The notes: generated by a model from the sequence alone, not told the origin. A stretch of 18,155 nt of DNA from Ruminococcaceae bacterium UBA5295 (GCA_002411365.1 DHSD01000010.1:22988-41142); one strand, 5' to 3'. Shown: positions 1-7,989, counted from the stretch's first letter. Numbers and translations: made by a program.

Positions 1-225
1 ACTATTCTATCAACATATGGCATTGACCCTAATATAATCGACAAGCCCAAAAACCCAAATGATAAGTTTTATTACAATACTACTACTGGTAAAGTGACCG
101 CAGCAGAAACAGCCCCAGGGACTGACTTTAAACAGATTACAAGCGGTACTGCCTACAAGATAACTGTAAGCGGCGGAGGCTCTGGAGCCACAACTGATTC
201 TGCTAAGCTGGAAATTTCTTTATAA
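1..225 (+). CDS. C-terminal part of a secreted protein, probably a type IV pilin
   Basis: An open frame runs in from the left edge and ends with TAA at 223-225, leaving 74 codons of the 3' end. The visible residues are rich in Thr, Ser, Gly, Asn and Lys, with a YYNTTTGK stretch and a Gly-rich GGGSG turn, and contain no cysteine. This fits the beta-sheet C-terminal domain of a Gram-positive major or minor pilin. The pilus assembly operon follows directly on the same strand, and a terminator lies just downstream. The diagnostic N-terminal prepilin peptide and hydrophobic helix lie outside the window, so the pilin call is inference from context. Another exported surface protein is possible. Confidence 0.5.
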   Translation, partial: TILSTYGIDPNIIDKPKNPNDKFYYNTTTGKVTAAETAPGTDFKQITSGTAYKITVSGGGSGATTDSAKLEISL

Positions 226-256
226 TCTTAGATCATAAACAAAAAACATAATCCGG

Positions 257-286
257 CAAAAGCCCGCCTCGGCGGGCTTTTGTTTG
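257..286 (+). terminator. Intrinsic terminator after the pilin-like gene
   Basis: A 12-nt arm at 257-268 is perfectly complementary to 271-282, with core AGCCCGCC/GGCGGGCT. Realistically the loop is four bases. The 3' arm itself ends in TTTTG and is followed by TTTG. It lies 32 bases after the stop of the pilin-like gene. It would separate pilin transcription from the machinery genes, either fully or as a partial terminator that lets some transcripts through. Confidence 0.85.
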
Positions 287-332
287 TATGGCATCTCCTT
301 CCATAAGCTTACCAGCGGTTCAGAGAAGCTAC

Positions 333-380
333 GCCTGCACGCGCAGGCAAATGTGCTGGCAGCAAACAATACCCTGCCAG
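333..380 (+). promoter_or_regulatory. Leader of the pilus operon with two short inverted repeats
   Basis: Between the terminator and the pilMN start there is no gene. Two perfect short inverted repeats stand in tandem: GCCTGC (333-338) with GCAGGC (343-348), and CTGGCAG (356-362) with CTGCCAG (374-380). Neither is followed by a T run, so they are not terminators. They could be leader RNA hairpins or protein binding sites. I see no convincing promoter here, so where pilMN transcription starts is unclear. Confidence 0.35.
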
Positions 381-408
381 AAAAGTGACATTGACATGAG
401 GTGAAAAT

Positions 409-2067
409 GTGGAAACCGTATTTTTACAGCTTACAAGACGCTCCCTGCTGCTAACGCCGGTCAGGAAATCCGGCAGGCAGCACATTTACGCCACACCGGT
501 ACGCTTTGAGCTGCCCGAAGGGCTGTGCGGCAAAGAAAAAGCCGCCTCGCAGATGCATGCGCTCGCCGTTTTCGCGTCGGACTGTATGCAGAAAGCCAGA
601 ATGGCCAACTGCGAGCTTATCGTGTGCCTTGACAACACAGCAGTTATCACGAAAGAATATCTCCACCTACCCACAAAAAAAGCAGAACTGCAGAAGTTTG
701 CCCGCCTCGAGGCGGAAACGGTTTTGCAGGACAACGTCGACGGATACTACATAGTAACCCAGGAATACGGCCATCAGGACGCTGCGAGCGGCCGGCTTAA
801 AGCCATACTTTTTGCTGTTCCAAAATCGCTCATCACATCCATAGTGCAGGATTTCCGCAGTGTTGGCATACGCGTGGCGCGCATCTGCCCCATGCTCAAC
901 GGAATGATGATGACATGCCAGAACGTAGTTGGCCTTTCGCCTAAAAAATATATGTACAGCAACAGGACTGTTGCCGTAGTTGACGCCGGGTGGGAACATC
1001 TGCGCGTCATGCTCTTCAGCAACGGCGAGCCTGTGTTCCAGAGGGAGTTTGACTCCGTATGGCCCGATATACTTGAGATAATGCATAATGAAGGCGGTTA
1101 CAGCTACGAGGAAGCCGAAAGCGAGATTATGCAGCCCGGCTTCCTCGCCGCAAACGAAAAGACGCAGGTGCCTGTTTCGGAAAAGATATCGCCTCAGATA
1201 AAGGTACTTCTTGAGACCGCCACGTCAGAAGCGGGGCGCAACCTCCATGTCATACTGTCGGCGGAGCGCCTGCAGCCCGAAGAGATAATTTTCTGCGGCG
1301 CATTCTCGGTCCACCCCGACTTTAAGGCATACATGAAAAACGTCTCCACAGGCATCCCGTTCCAGCCGGTGCAGTCCGCGTGCGAGCGGTACCGGTCTTT
1401 CATCGCCATAGACACGCAGGCGGCAATATCCGGCTGCCACCCTGAGGATTTTTTCTCACTCGACGGTATGCTTTCGCGGTACGGCGAAGTCGACTTCATC
1501 TCGCAGGAAAAAGGGCAGTACAGTGGCAAGCAGCTTAATTTAATACTTTCCATTATATTCTGCATATTTGCGGCCGCGCTCATATCAATAGAGCCTATCC
1601 TCTGCCACAACGCCTCGGAGCAGGTAAACGCCGACAATGTAAAGCTTGCACTGCCCGAGATACAGCAGGCAAAGTCAATGCTTGATAAGGAAAACAGCCT
1701 TAAGCAGCAGCTTACACAGATACAGAAAGATGACTCCGTTCTGCCCTACCAGAAATCTAAAATGACCGAGGCCTTCACAAAACTTAACGAACAGCTTGCG
1801 CCACAGGTTAATTCAATCACGAGCTGCAAAGCAGACGGAAAATCCGGCACCTTCGACATTACCTTCACCACCTCGACGTTTGGGCAGTTCAACAGCGCGC
1901 GCCAGAGCGTAAACTCAAAGCATTATTTTGACGTGCTCGTGCCATTCACCGCAGCAAGGCAGCAGGACGAAAAGGCTAAACAGGCAAGTTACCTGTGCAC
2001 CGCCAAACTCCAGATACACGGCTTTGCAAATCCGGTCAGCAGCAATTCCGCTTCGTCTGCTTCATAA
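409..2067 (+). CDS. pilM: Type IV pilus PilM-PilN fusion protein
   Basis: This 552-residue protein joins an actin-like PilM domain (about 1-345) to a PilN-like part. The PilN part has a transmembrane helix at about 376-398, a Gln/Lys-rich probable coiled coil (about 405-465) and a periplasm-type alpha/beta domain. PilM normally sits on the cytoplasmic face, binds the N-terminal peptide of PilN and couples the motors to the alignment complex. A VDF stretch at 361-363, just before the helix, stands where separate PilN proteins carry their PilM-binding peptide. The second phosphate loop keeps D192 and G194. The first loop, normally an Asp-Ile-Gly type turn near the N-terminus, is not recognisable, so ATP binding is doubtful. 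The start is GTG at 409, with GAGGTG at 398-403 five bases upstream. The order pilMN-pilO-pilD-pilB-pilT-pilC supports the call. I recall a comparable fusion named PilMN in Clostridioides difficile. Confidence 0.85.
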   Translation: METVFLQLTRRSLLLTPVRKSGRQHIYATPVRFELPEGLCGKEKAASQMHALAVFASDCMQKARMANCELIVCLDNTAVITKEYLHLPTKKAELQKFARLEAETVLQDNVDGYYIVTQEYGHQDAASGRLKAILFAVPKSLITSIVQDFRSVGIRVARICPMLNGMMMTCQNVVGLSPKKYMYSNRTVAVVDAGWEHLRVMLFSNGEPVFQREFDSVWPDILEIMHNEGGYSYEEAESEIMQPGFLAANEKTQVPVSEKISPQIKVLLETATSEAGRNLHVILSAERLQPEEIIFCGAFSVHPDFKAYMKNVSTGIPFQPVQSACERYRSFIAIDTQAAISGCHPEDFFSLDGMLSRYGEVDFISQEKGQYSGKQLNLILSIIFCIFAAALISIEPILCHNASEQVNADNVKLALPEIQQAKSMLDKENSLKQQLTQIQKDDSVLPYQKSKMTEAFTKLNEQLAPQVNSITSCKADGKSGTFDITFTTSTFGQFNSARQSVNSKHYFDVLVPFTAARQQDEKAKQASYLCTAKLQIHGFANPVSSNSASSAS

Positions 2068-2088
2068 ATCACAACGGAGGTCAGCAGA

Positions 2089-2679
2089 ATGAAAAAAATA
2101 CATGTTTCAGGGGCGCTTATCTGTTTTCTTGCAGCGGCCGTTGCCCTGGCGCTGTACTACGGGCTGTTCTTCAACAGGATTGCACAGAAAACAAGCGATC
2201 TTACAGCACAACACCAGCAGAAACAGATAGATATAAGCAACTATGAAAGCGCAGCGGCACACCGCGGCTCGCTGCAAAAGGCAATAGCAAAACTGAAAAC
2301 GCAGGTTAAAAGCAGCGAGCAAAGTGCAGGCATGCAGCCGCTCGATGTAAGCGACGACCTTGTAAGCGGGCTGCATAAGGCTGACGTCAGCGCCACAAAC
2401 GTGAGCATGGAACAACCTACATCAACCGGCATCAAAACTTCCGCAGGCCGTGTTATGAGCAGCACGCCGCTAAACGTCACTTTCATCTGCAACGAAAGTC
2501 AACTCGTTACATTCCTGCACTATATTGAGAAAGAAACAGGCGCCGTCTATTACATAGACTCGGTCACCATGCAGCCGCGGCAGAACGGCAAGGCCACGCA
2601 AGCCGGCCTGTATACGGCATCGCTTAAAATTTTCAGCTACTCCTTCCCACCGGCCGCTCCAACAGACAAATCAAAATGA
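2089..2679 (+). CDS. pilO: Type IV pilus alignment protein PilO
   Basis: This 196-residue bitopic protein has a short cytoplasmic start, a transmembrane helix at about 7-27, a Gln/Lys-rich probable coiled coil at about 30-78 and a C-terminal alpha/beta domain. That is the usual PilO plan. In the family, PilO pairs with PilN through coiled coils and ferredoxin-like domains to form the alignment complex between PilM and the pilus. Sequence similarity is weak, as is normal for PilO, so the call rests on topology, size and its position right after pilMN. The gene starts 21 bases after the pilMN stop, behind a good CGGAGG site. Its last codons overlap the next gene by ATGA, which suggests translational coupling. 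Confidence 0.8.
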   Translation: MKKIHVSGALICFLAAAVALALYYGLFFNRIAQKTSDLTAQHQQKQIDISNYESAAAHRGSLQKAIAKLKTQVKSSEQSAGMQPLDVSDDLVSGLHKADVSATNVSMEQPTSTGIKTSAGRVMSSTPLNVTFICNESQLVTFLHYIEKETGAVYYIDSVTMQPRQNGKATQAGLYTASLKIFSYSFPPAAPTDKSK

Positions 2680-3404
2680 AAACTGAATTTCTCTGGTGCC
2701 TGCCTGCCGGTTTCGCAGCTGGAATGCTCGGCGTTTTCCTTTTCAATCGGGTGCCTGCGGTGTGGCTTTGCGATTATGATGAAAAGCCTTCACCCGAGCT
2801 CCTTGGAAAACGCCTTTCGCCAGCACCGGACGGAGTGCGGCTCGGCATTCTTTTCAGCGCTGTTTTTCTTTTGCTTCGCCTGCAGTACATATATTCAAAC
2901 GCCGTTTTCATCTCTCTTTGCGCAGCCGCTTTTTTCCTCGTGCTCGCAGCTGTCTCCGACGGCAAATACAGCATAATTCCCGACCAGTGCCTGCCTGCCG
3001 TGCTGATACCTGCTGCAGTGATATACACGCTTTGGCTGTTTGGCAAAGCTGATTATTACCGCTCGGCGGCTTCCCCATTCCTCGGCGCGCTTGCCGGCGG
3101 CGCCATGTGGCTCCTGATAGGCCTTATCGGGAAAGCTGCTTATCACAAAGAAAGCATCGGACTCGGCGACGTTAAACTCTTCGCAGCCCTCGGCTTCCTG
3201 TGCGGCTTTCCGGAGATCATATTCGTCTTTGTGCTTACAATACTTATTTCCGGCATTTATTTCATCATACTTTTGTTTATGCACAAAGTTACTGGGAACC
3301 AGTATATGCCTATGGGGCCGTACATCTGCTCGGCATGCCTGTTTGCACTCGCGTTCCGCCGGCAGGCGGCAGCCGCTGTGAGCTGGTATTTTTCACTGAT
3401 TTAA
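2676..3404 (+). CDS. pilD: Prepilin peptidase (A24 family)
   Basis: This 242-residue polytopic membrane protein is an aspartyl protease that cuts the leader peptide of prepilins and, in most relatives, methylates the new N-terminus. The two catalytic aspartates are D95, in a SDGKYSIIPD stretch, and D165, in the GLGDVK motif (family signature GxGD). A PMGPY motif at 212-216 also matches the family. Hydrophobic segments fill about 7-25, 55-95, 105-121, 131-153 and 180-202. The N-terminal region is short: it keeps an FNRVP stretch like the start of the usual domain but lacks the paired CxxC motifs of Gram-negative PilD, so a zinc site is not expected. The start codon overlaps the pilO stop as ATGA. 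Substrates would include the pilin-like protein at the left edge. Confidence 0.93.
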   Translation: MKTEFLWCLPAGFAAGMLGVFLFNRVPAVWLCDYDEKPSPELLGKRLSPAPDGVRLGILFSAVFLLLRLQYIYSNAVFISLCAAAFFLVLAAVSDGKYSIIPDQCLPAVLIPAAVIYTLWLFGKADYYRSAASPFLGALAGGAMWLLIGLIGKAAYHKESIGLGDVKLFAALGFLCGFPEIIFVFVLTILISGIYFIILLFMHKVTGNQYMPMGPYICSACLFALAFRRQAAAAVSWYFSLI

Positions 3405-3433
3405 AAACTTATCCACTATTGCGGAGGTACTCC

Positions 3434-5140
3434 ATGAAAATAACAAACATGAAAATGGGCCAGATACTCGTACAGGCCGGCATCCTTTCTGAAGAAAAGC
3501 TGAACGATGCCTTAAATAAGCAGAAACACAGCAAAAAACGCCTCGGCGAAGTCCTGATAGAAAATGGGTACATAACCGAAATGCAGATGATACGCTCGCT
3601 CGAAAAGCAAATCGGCATACCGTACGTTGACCTCTCTTATGTCACTACAGATTCGTCGCTTTCAAAGCTTGTACCGGAAAGCCTCGCACGCAGCAGGCTT
3701 GTAGTCCCGGTAAAAAAAACAGGCAGCATACTTACCGTAGCAGTAGCAGACCCGCTCGATTACAACACTATAAACGACATCAGCACTTACACAAAGCTGA
3801 GAGTCTATCCGGAAATTGCTGAACGCGCAAAAATTGAGGCAAAGATACGCGAGCTCTATACGTCACAGAAAGCAGAAGCCGCCGCCAAGGAGCTTGTAGA
3901 CAGCAAAGCCGCAGACACACAGGCAAAAGCGCAGGCAGAAGCCGCCGCAGAAAAACAGAAAAGCGACGAGACATCACAGCCCATCATAAAGTTTGTAAAC
4001 ACCATGATAGAGCAGGCCGTAATAATAAAGGCCAGCGATATCCACATTGAGCCGCAGCGCGATAAACTGCGCATACGCTTCCGTGTGGACGGCCGCCTGA
4101 CACGCTACATGGAAACGAGTATGGACGTCGCCCCCGCTATCGTTTCGCGCATAAAGTATATCGGCGGGATGAACATAGCTGAAAAACGCGTCCCGCAGGA
4201 CGGGCGCATTAACTATAAAGTCGGCAAACAGATAATAGATATGCGCATTTCAATCATGCCTTCAGTTTTCGGTGAAAAAGTCGTCATAAGGATAACAACG
4301 GCACTCGGGTTCAATATGAACGAAGACGGCATAGGTTTCCTTCCGGAAAACAAAAAAAGATTTGACGCACTGCTTAAAAATAACCACGGCATAATCCTTG
4401 TTACCGGCCCTACTGGAAGCGGCAAATCCACAACGCTTTACACGGCGCTGAAAGCTATTATGAGCGACGATATAAACATCGTTACGGTAGAGGACCCTGT
4501 GGAGATGATAATCCCGGGCATCACACAGGTGGAAGTCAACGAAAAGGCAGGGCTTACATTTGCTTCCGTCCTGCGCTCAATACTGCGGCAGGACCCGGAC
4601 GTTGTCATGGTCGGTGAAATACGCGACCGTGAAACAGCCGAGATTGCAACAAGCGTCGCCATCACAGGCCACCTTGTGTTCTCCACACTCCATACATACG
4701 ATGCGGCAAGTTCCATCATACGCCTTGTAGACATGGGCATTGACCCATTCATGGTGTCGTCATCAGTTATAGGCATCGTTGCGCAGCGCCTTGTACGCAC
4801 ACTCTGCAAATACTGCAGGGAAGAATATGCTCCGGGCGACAACGAACTGAAGCTTCTCGGACTCAAGCCCGGGACGGACATACACCTTTACCGCGCGCAT
4901 AAAGAAGGGTGCCCGCTATGCCACGGCAAAGGCTACAGCGGGCGCACTGCAATACACGAAATCATGCCTGTAACGGCTGAAATAAAGAAACTGATAGACT
5001 CAAACGGCTCCGTAGATGCCATACGTGCCGAAGCAATCCATGAAGGCATGATATCTATGGACAGGAACCTTAAGCGCATAGTCATCGAAGGGCGCACATC
5101 TGTTGAAGAAATGGTCAGCACCTATTCGCTCGATATGTAA
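3434..5140 (+). CDS. pilB: Type IV pilus extension ATPase PilB
   Basis: This is a hexameric secretion-type ATPase (GspE/PilB family) that powers pilus polymerisation at the inner membrane. The 568 residues show an MshEN-type N-terminal domain (about 7-60), an Ala/Lys/Gln/Glu-rich linker at 144-182, then the N2 and catalytic domains. Walker A is GPTGSGKSTT at 325-334, the Asp box lies near 351-357, Walker B is DPDVVMVGEIRD at 387-398 with E395, and the His box is at 411-421. A four-cysteine zinc site is complete: C458, C461, C493 and C496. The start is ATG 3434, six bases after GCGGAGG at 3421-3427. The frame is open upstream to 3200, but that stretch overlaps pilD and has no such site. The N-terminal tandem motif suggests c-di-GMP control. 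Confidence 0.95.
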   Translation: MKITNMKMGQILVQAGILSEEKLNDALNKQKHSKKRLGEVLIENGYITEMQMIRSLEKQIGIPYVDLSYVTTDSSLSKLVPESLARSRLVVPVKKTGSILTVAVADPLDYNTINDISTYTKLRVYPEIAERAKIEAKIRELYTSQKAEAAAKELVDSKAADTQAKAQAEAAAEKQKSDETSQPIIKFVNTMIEQAVIIKASDIHIEPQRDKLRIRFRVDGRLTRYMETSMDVAPAIVSRIKYIGGMNIAEKRVPQDGRINYKVGKQIIDMRISIMPSVFGEKVVIRITTALGFNMNEDGIGFLPENKKRFDALLKNNHGIILVTGPTGSGKSTTLYTALKAIMSDDINIVTVEDPVEMIIPGITQVEVNEKAGLTFASVLRSILRQDPDVVMVGEIRDRETAEIATSVAITGHLVFSTLHTYDAASSIIRLVDMGIDPFMVSSSVIGIVAQRLVRTLCKYCREEYAPGDNELKLLGLKPGTDIHLYRAHKEGCPLCHGKGYSGRTAIHEIMPVTAEIKKLIDSNGSVDAIRAEAIHEGMISMDRNLKRIVIEGRTSVEEMVSTYSLDM

Positions 5141-5182
5141 GCAAGCACATGAAATTTAAAAAAGATTAAGGTGGTCTTTCAA

Positions 5183-6229
5183 ATGGACATAGCTGAAATC
5201 GTAGCTGCGTCAGTAAAAATGAAAGCTTCTGATATCCATCTTTCTTCCAACAACAGGCCGGCCTGCAGAATAAACGGGCAAGTAAATTTTTTCAACCTGC
5301 CGGTACTTACGGAAGAAGACGTGAAAGGCTTCATACAAAAATGCCTTAGCAAAGGCAAATACCAAAAATTCCTCGAATGCGGCGATATGGACGCTTCGGC
5401 CGAAATGCCAGTCTACGGGCGCTTCCGTGTCAATGCGTTCCGGCAGGCGCACGGGTACACGCTCGTCCTGCGCGTTATCCCTGCAGCTGCTCCTGAGCTT
5501 ACAGACCTTCGGCTCCCCGAGGCTGTGCGTAAAATTCTCACATATAAAGACGGGCTCGTGCTTCTCACCGGCCCTACAGGGTGCGGCAAATCTACAACTC
5601 TTGCGGCAATAATAAACGAGATCAACAAAACGCGCTGCGACCATATCATCACAATAGAAGACCCAATAGAATATATCCACACACCGAAACGGTGCATTAT
5701 AGACCAGCGCGAGATAGGCGCCGACAGCGTATCATATGCATGCGCACTTCGAGCCGCACTTCGTGAGGATCCCGACATCATACTCGTCGGCGAAATGCGC
5801 GACCTTGAGTCGATATCCATTGCCATCACAGCAGCAGAAACGGGCCACCTTGTACTTTCCACGCTGCACACAAGCGGGGCCGCCAACACCATAGACCGCC
5901 TTATCGACGTTTTCCCCTCAACGCAGCAGCAGCAGGTTCGCACACAGCTTTCCATGGTGCTGCGGTGCGTCCTTTCACAGCATCTACTCGTCACGGCCGA
6001 CGGCAAAGGCCGCGTCGCCGCCTTCGAGATAATGTTCGTAAACTCGGCAATAAGCAACCTTATCCGCGAGGGTAAAACGGCAAACATCACCCAGATGATA
6101 CAGACTGGCTCCGCCGAAGGCATGATGACCCTCGAAAACAGCCTGCGCGACCTTGTAAGAAGCGGCCTTGTGCGCCGCGGCACCGCTATCTCGTATCTCC
6201 CGAACGGCTCAGGGGCACGCTTCCGCTGA
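5183..6229 (+). CDS. pilT: Type IV pilus retraction ATPase PilT
   Basis: This 348-residue ATPase depolymerises pili and drives twitching, DNA uptake or surface retraction. Walker A is GPTGCGKSTT at 130-139, Walker B is DPDIILVGEMRD at 197-208 with E204, and the His box is TGHLVLSTLHT at 220-230. The C-terminal AISNLIRE at 289-296 is one residue off the AIRNLIRE motif typical of PilT and absent from PilB. Like other PilT proteins, it lacks the MshEN domain and the four-cysteine zinc site. The start is ATG 5183, eight bases after AAGGTGG (5168-5174). An in-frame GTG at 5171 lies inside that binding site and was not chosen. Its presence implies that the pilus is retractable. Confidence 0.95.
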   Translation: MDIAEIVAASVKMKASDIHLSSNNRPACRINGQVNFFNLPVLTEEDVKGFIQKCLSKGKYQKFLECGDMDASAEMPVYGRFRVNAFRQAHGYTLVLRVIPAAAPELTDLRLPEAVRKILTYKDGLVLLTGPTGCGKSTTLAAIINEINKTRCDHIITIEDPIEYIHTPKRCIIDQREIGADSVSYACALRAALREDPDIILVGEMRDLESISIAITAAETGHLVLSTLHTSGAANTIDRLIDVFPSTQQQQVRTQLSMVLRCVLSQHLLVTADGKGRVAAFEIMFVNSAISNLIREGKTANITQMIQTGSAEGMMTLENSLRDLVRSGLVRRGTAISYLPNGSGARFR

Positions 6230-6264
6230 AGCCAGACTGAAGCGATGGAAAAGGAGTGTTAAAT

Positions 6265-7497
6265 ATGAATTACCAATACAGTGCAGTCAACACCGCGCAC
6301 GGGCGCTTCCACGGCACTGTGAATGCCGTAAATAAAGAAGAAGCAATCGAAAATCTCATGAAACAAGGGCTTACTGTCCTTGAGCTTAATGACAGCGAAA
6401 CGAATGAGGAAAATGTGTCAGTCTGGGACAAGGACCTTACTGAACAGGATATACATAAAGTAAAAATTCCGAAAAAGATGCTGCTCGGCATGCTCAACCA
6501 GATGGCGCTGATGATGCGTGCAGGCGTTTCCATAACGACGGCTACAGACGTCATGATAAGCAGCCAGAAAGACAAAGCCATGAAAAAAATTCTTCAGGAG
6601 ATACGGCAGAACCTGCTTAACGGCTCCACTATTTCCGCTTCAATGTCAAAATTTAAGGCATTCCCTGAGATTATAGTGAGCATGATACGCTCGGGTGAAG
6701 AAAACGGCCACCTTGATGTAGCTTTCGACAGGTGCGCATCGCTGCAGGAAAAGGGCATGACGCTTAAAGCCAAGCTTCGCGGCGCGCTTATCTACCCCTG
6801 CATACTTCTTTGCCTCACCATAGCCCTCGTCATCATAATGAACATATTCGTCTTTCCGAGCTTTGCCAACATCTTCCGCTCATTCGGCGCGCAGCTCCCG
6901 GCCCTAACAAAGGGCGTAATGGCGTTTTCAAATTTCTTAATCCATCAGTGGTATATAATTGTAGGCATTATCGTCGCTATTATTGCCGGGTATAAAATTG
7001 CCCGCCATGTTTCGAAGAGCTTTGTTGTGCATTCTGACGCGGGCAAACTGAAGTTTCCGCTGTTCGGGAATATAAACCGTTTTTCACTTCTCGCGCGCTT
7101 CTGCCGCATAATGTCGTCGCTGATAGACGCCGGCGTCAACGTCGTACGCTCACTTCAAATATCACGAAATACCGTGCCGAACAGTGCAATTCAAGCGCAG
7201 CTCAACCAGGTAATCGAAGACGTAAAAGTAGGCGTGCCCATCAACGCCTCAATGGCGCGCTTCCCGACGTTCGACTCTTTGTTTGTATCAATGATAAAAG
7301 CGGGCGAAGAATCCGGCATGCTTGGCAATTCATTTAAAAAGCTTGCCGACCTCTATGGAAAACGCGCAGACGAAAGCATTAAACAGATGATGTCCCTTAT
7401 GGAGCCAATCATGATAATCATCGTCGGCGTAATTGTAGGGATAGTTATAATTTCAATCGTTATGCCAATGTTTGGCATATACAGCATCATAAAATAA
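6265..7497 (+). CDS. pilC: Type IV pilus platform protein PilC
   Basis: This 410-residue inner-membrane platform protein (GspF/PilC family) sits in the pore of the PilB or PilT hexamer and passes rotation to the growing pilus. Two homologous cytoplasmic domains are visible (about 70-170 and 272-375), with matching SMIRSGEENGHL (139-150) and SMIKAGEESGML (342-353) segments. Transmembrane helices lie at about 173-196, 228-248 and 380-403, the usual three. The start is ATG 6265, eight bases after AAGGAG (6251-6256). The in-frame GTG at 6256 overlaps that site. It is the last gene of the operon, ending seven bases before a strong terminator. Confidence 0.95.
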   Translation: MNYQYSAVNTAHGRFHGTVNAVNKEEAIENLMKQGLTVLELNDSETNEENVSVWDKDLTEQDIHKVKIPKKMLLGMLNQMALMMRAGVSITTATDVMISSQKDKAMKKILQEIRQNLLNGSTISASMSKFKAFPEIIVSMIRSGEENGHLDVAFDRCASLQEKGMTLKAKLRGALIYPCILLCLTIALVIIMNIFVFPSFANIFRSFGAQLPALTKGVMAFSNFLIHQWYIIVGIIVAIIAGYKIARHVSKSFVVHSDAGKLKFPLFGNINRFSLLARFCRIMSSLIDAGVNVVRSLQISRNTVPNSAIQAQLNQVIEDVKVGVPINASMARFPTFDSLFVSMIKAGEESGMLGNSFKKLADLYGKRADESIKQMMSLMEPIMIIIVGVIVGIVIISIVMPMFGIYSIIK

Positions 7498-7503
7498 GAC
7501 GTT

Positions 7504-7536
7504 CAGCCTCCGTCAAACCGGAGGCTGTATTTTTTT
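7504..7536 (+). terminator. Intrinsic terminator of the pilus operon
   Basis: A perfect 9-bp stem, CAGCCTCCG (7504-7512) with CGGAGGCTG (7519-7527), has a 6-base loop and is followed by TAT and a run of seven T. It ends the pilus transcript just after the pilC stop. Confidence 0.93.
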
Positions 7537-7618
7537 GAGATGCAATATCAGCTTTTACCAGTTTTACGCGCGACAATTTTTCAACGAAGCGGCACTTTCT
7601 TCATGTGACTTTGAAATT

Positions 7619-7668
7619 AAAAAAATCCGAGGCAGCCATACCAAAAGGTAACAGCATACTCGGATTTT
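7619..7668 (-). terminator. Intrinsic terminator of the small - strand gene
   Basis: Arms AAAATCCGAG (7622-7631) and CTCGGATTTT (7659-7668) pair perfectly over 10 bp. The loop holds a second small stem, TACC-AAAA-GGTA. Read on the - strand, the 3' arm runs into seven T (7625-7619), so it acts mainly on the - strand gene ending at 7702. It could also back up the terminator of the pilus operon, which converges on it. Confidence 0.8.
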
Positions 7669-7701
7669 CATTGGCCGACCTGCGGCAACAGTTTCAATTT
7701 T

Positions 7702-7881
7702 TTACCTGAAAAGCTCCTGCACGTCATCGAAAAGCTCTCCGACCGAACGCAGCCTTTTGTTGGCGCGGTGCTTGAAGCCGTGGTCGTTTTTAGCCATTCT
7801 GCTGCCCACGGCGGCAATGGCGGCACCGGCAACAATGCCTGCGCCAATTCCTTTCATAAATCCAACTGCCTGCTGGCGCAT
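7702..7881 (-). CDS. Small Gly/Ala-rich membrane protein of unknown function
   Basis: From the start chosen here the protein has 59 residues. A hydrophobic Gly/Ala-rich segment at about 10-27 (GIGAGIVAGAAIAAVGS) could span a membrane and is followed by a Lys/Arg/His-rich stretch. The tail, about 47-59, has an amphipathic look with VGELFDDVQELF. The layout loosely recalls small YtxH-like envelope proteins of Firmicutes, but I do not recognise a family. The start ATG 7881 is nine bases after TTTGGAGG. An alternative in-frame start at 7935/7938 has its own AAAGGGG site and would give 77-78 residues, so the N-terminus is uncertain. The gene is transcribed alone, facing the pilus operon, and has its own terminator. 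Confidence 0.65.
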   Translation of the reverse strand: MRQQAVGFMKGIGAGIVAGAAIAAVGSRMAKNDHGFKHRANKRLRSVGELFDDVQELFR

Positions 7882-7989
7882 ATTATACATCCTCCAAATA
7901 CAGTTAATCCTGCGAATAATCTTCGCTACGTTCATCATTCTGCCCCTTTCGCACAGAAATATTTTGAAAAAGTCTTGCATCAATAAATA

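Noticed and set aside
333..380. Resemblance of the pilus leader to a c-di-GMP-I riboswitch (CACGC...GCAGGCAAA)
   Set aside because: The second conserved block (GACGCAAAGCC type) and the tetraloop-receptor arm are missing, and the segment is too short for the aptamer.
3200..3433. Longer N-terminus for PilB
   Set aside because: It overlaps the pilD coding region in another frame, has no ribosome binding site, and the family N-terminus begins at ATG 3434.
5171..5182. GTG start for PilT
   Set aside because: The GTG is part of the ribosome binding site for ATG 5183.
5413..6183. 256-codon open frame antisense to pilT
   Set aside because: A shadow of the codon bias of pilT, rich in Arg and Ser, with no recognisable domain and no ribosome binding site that I could see.
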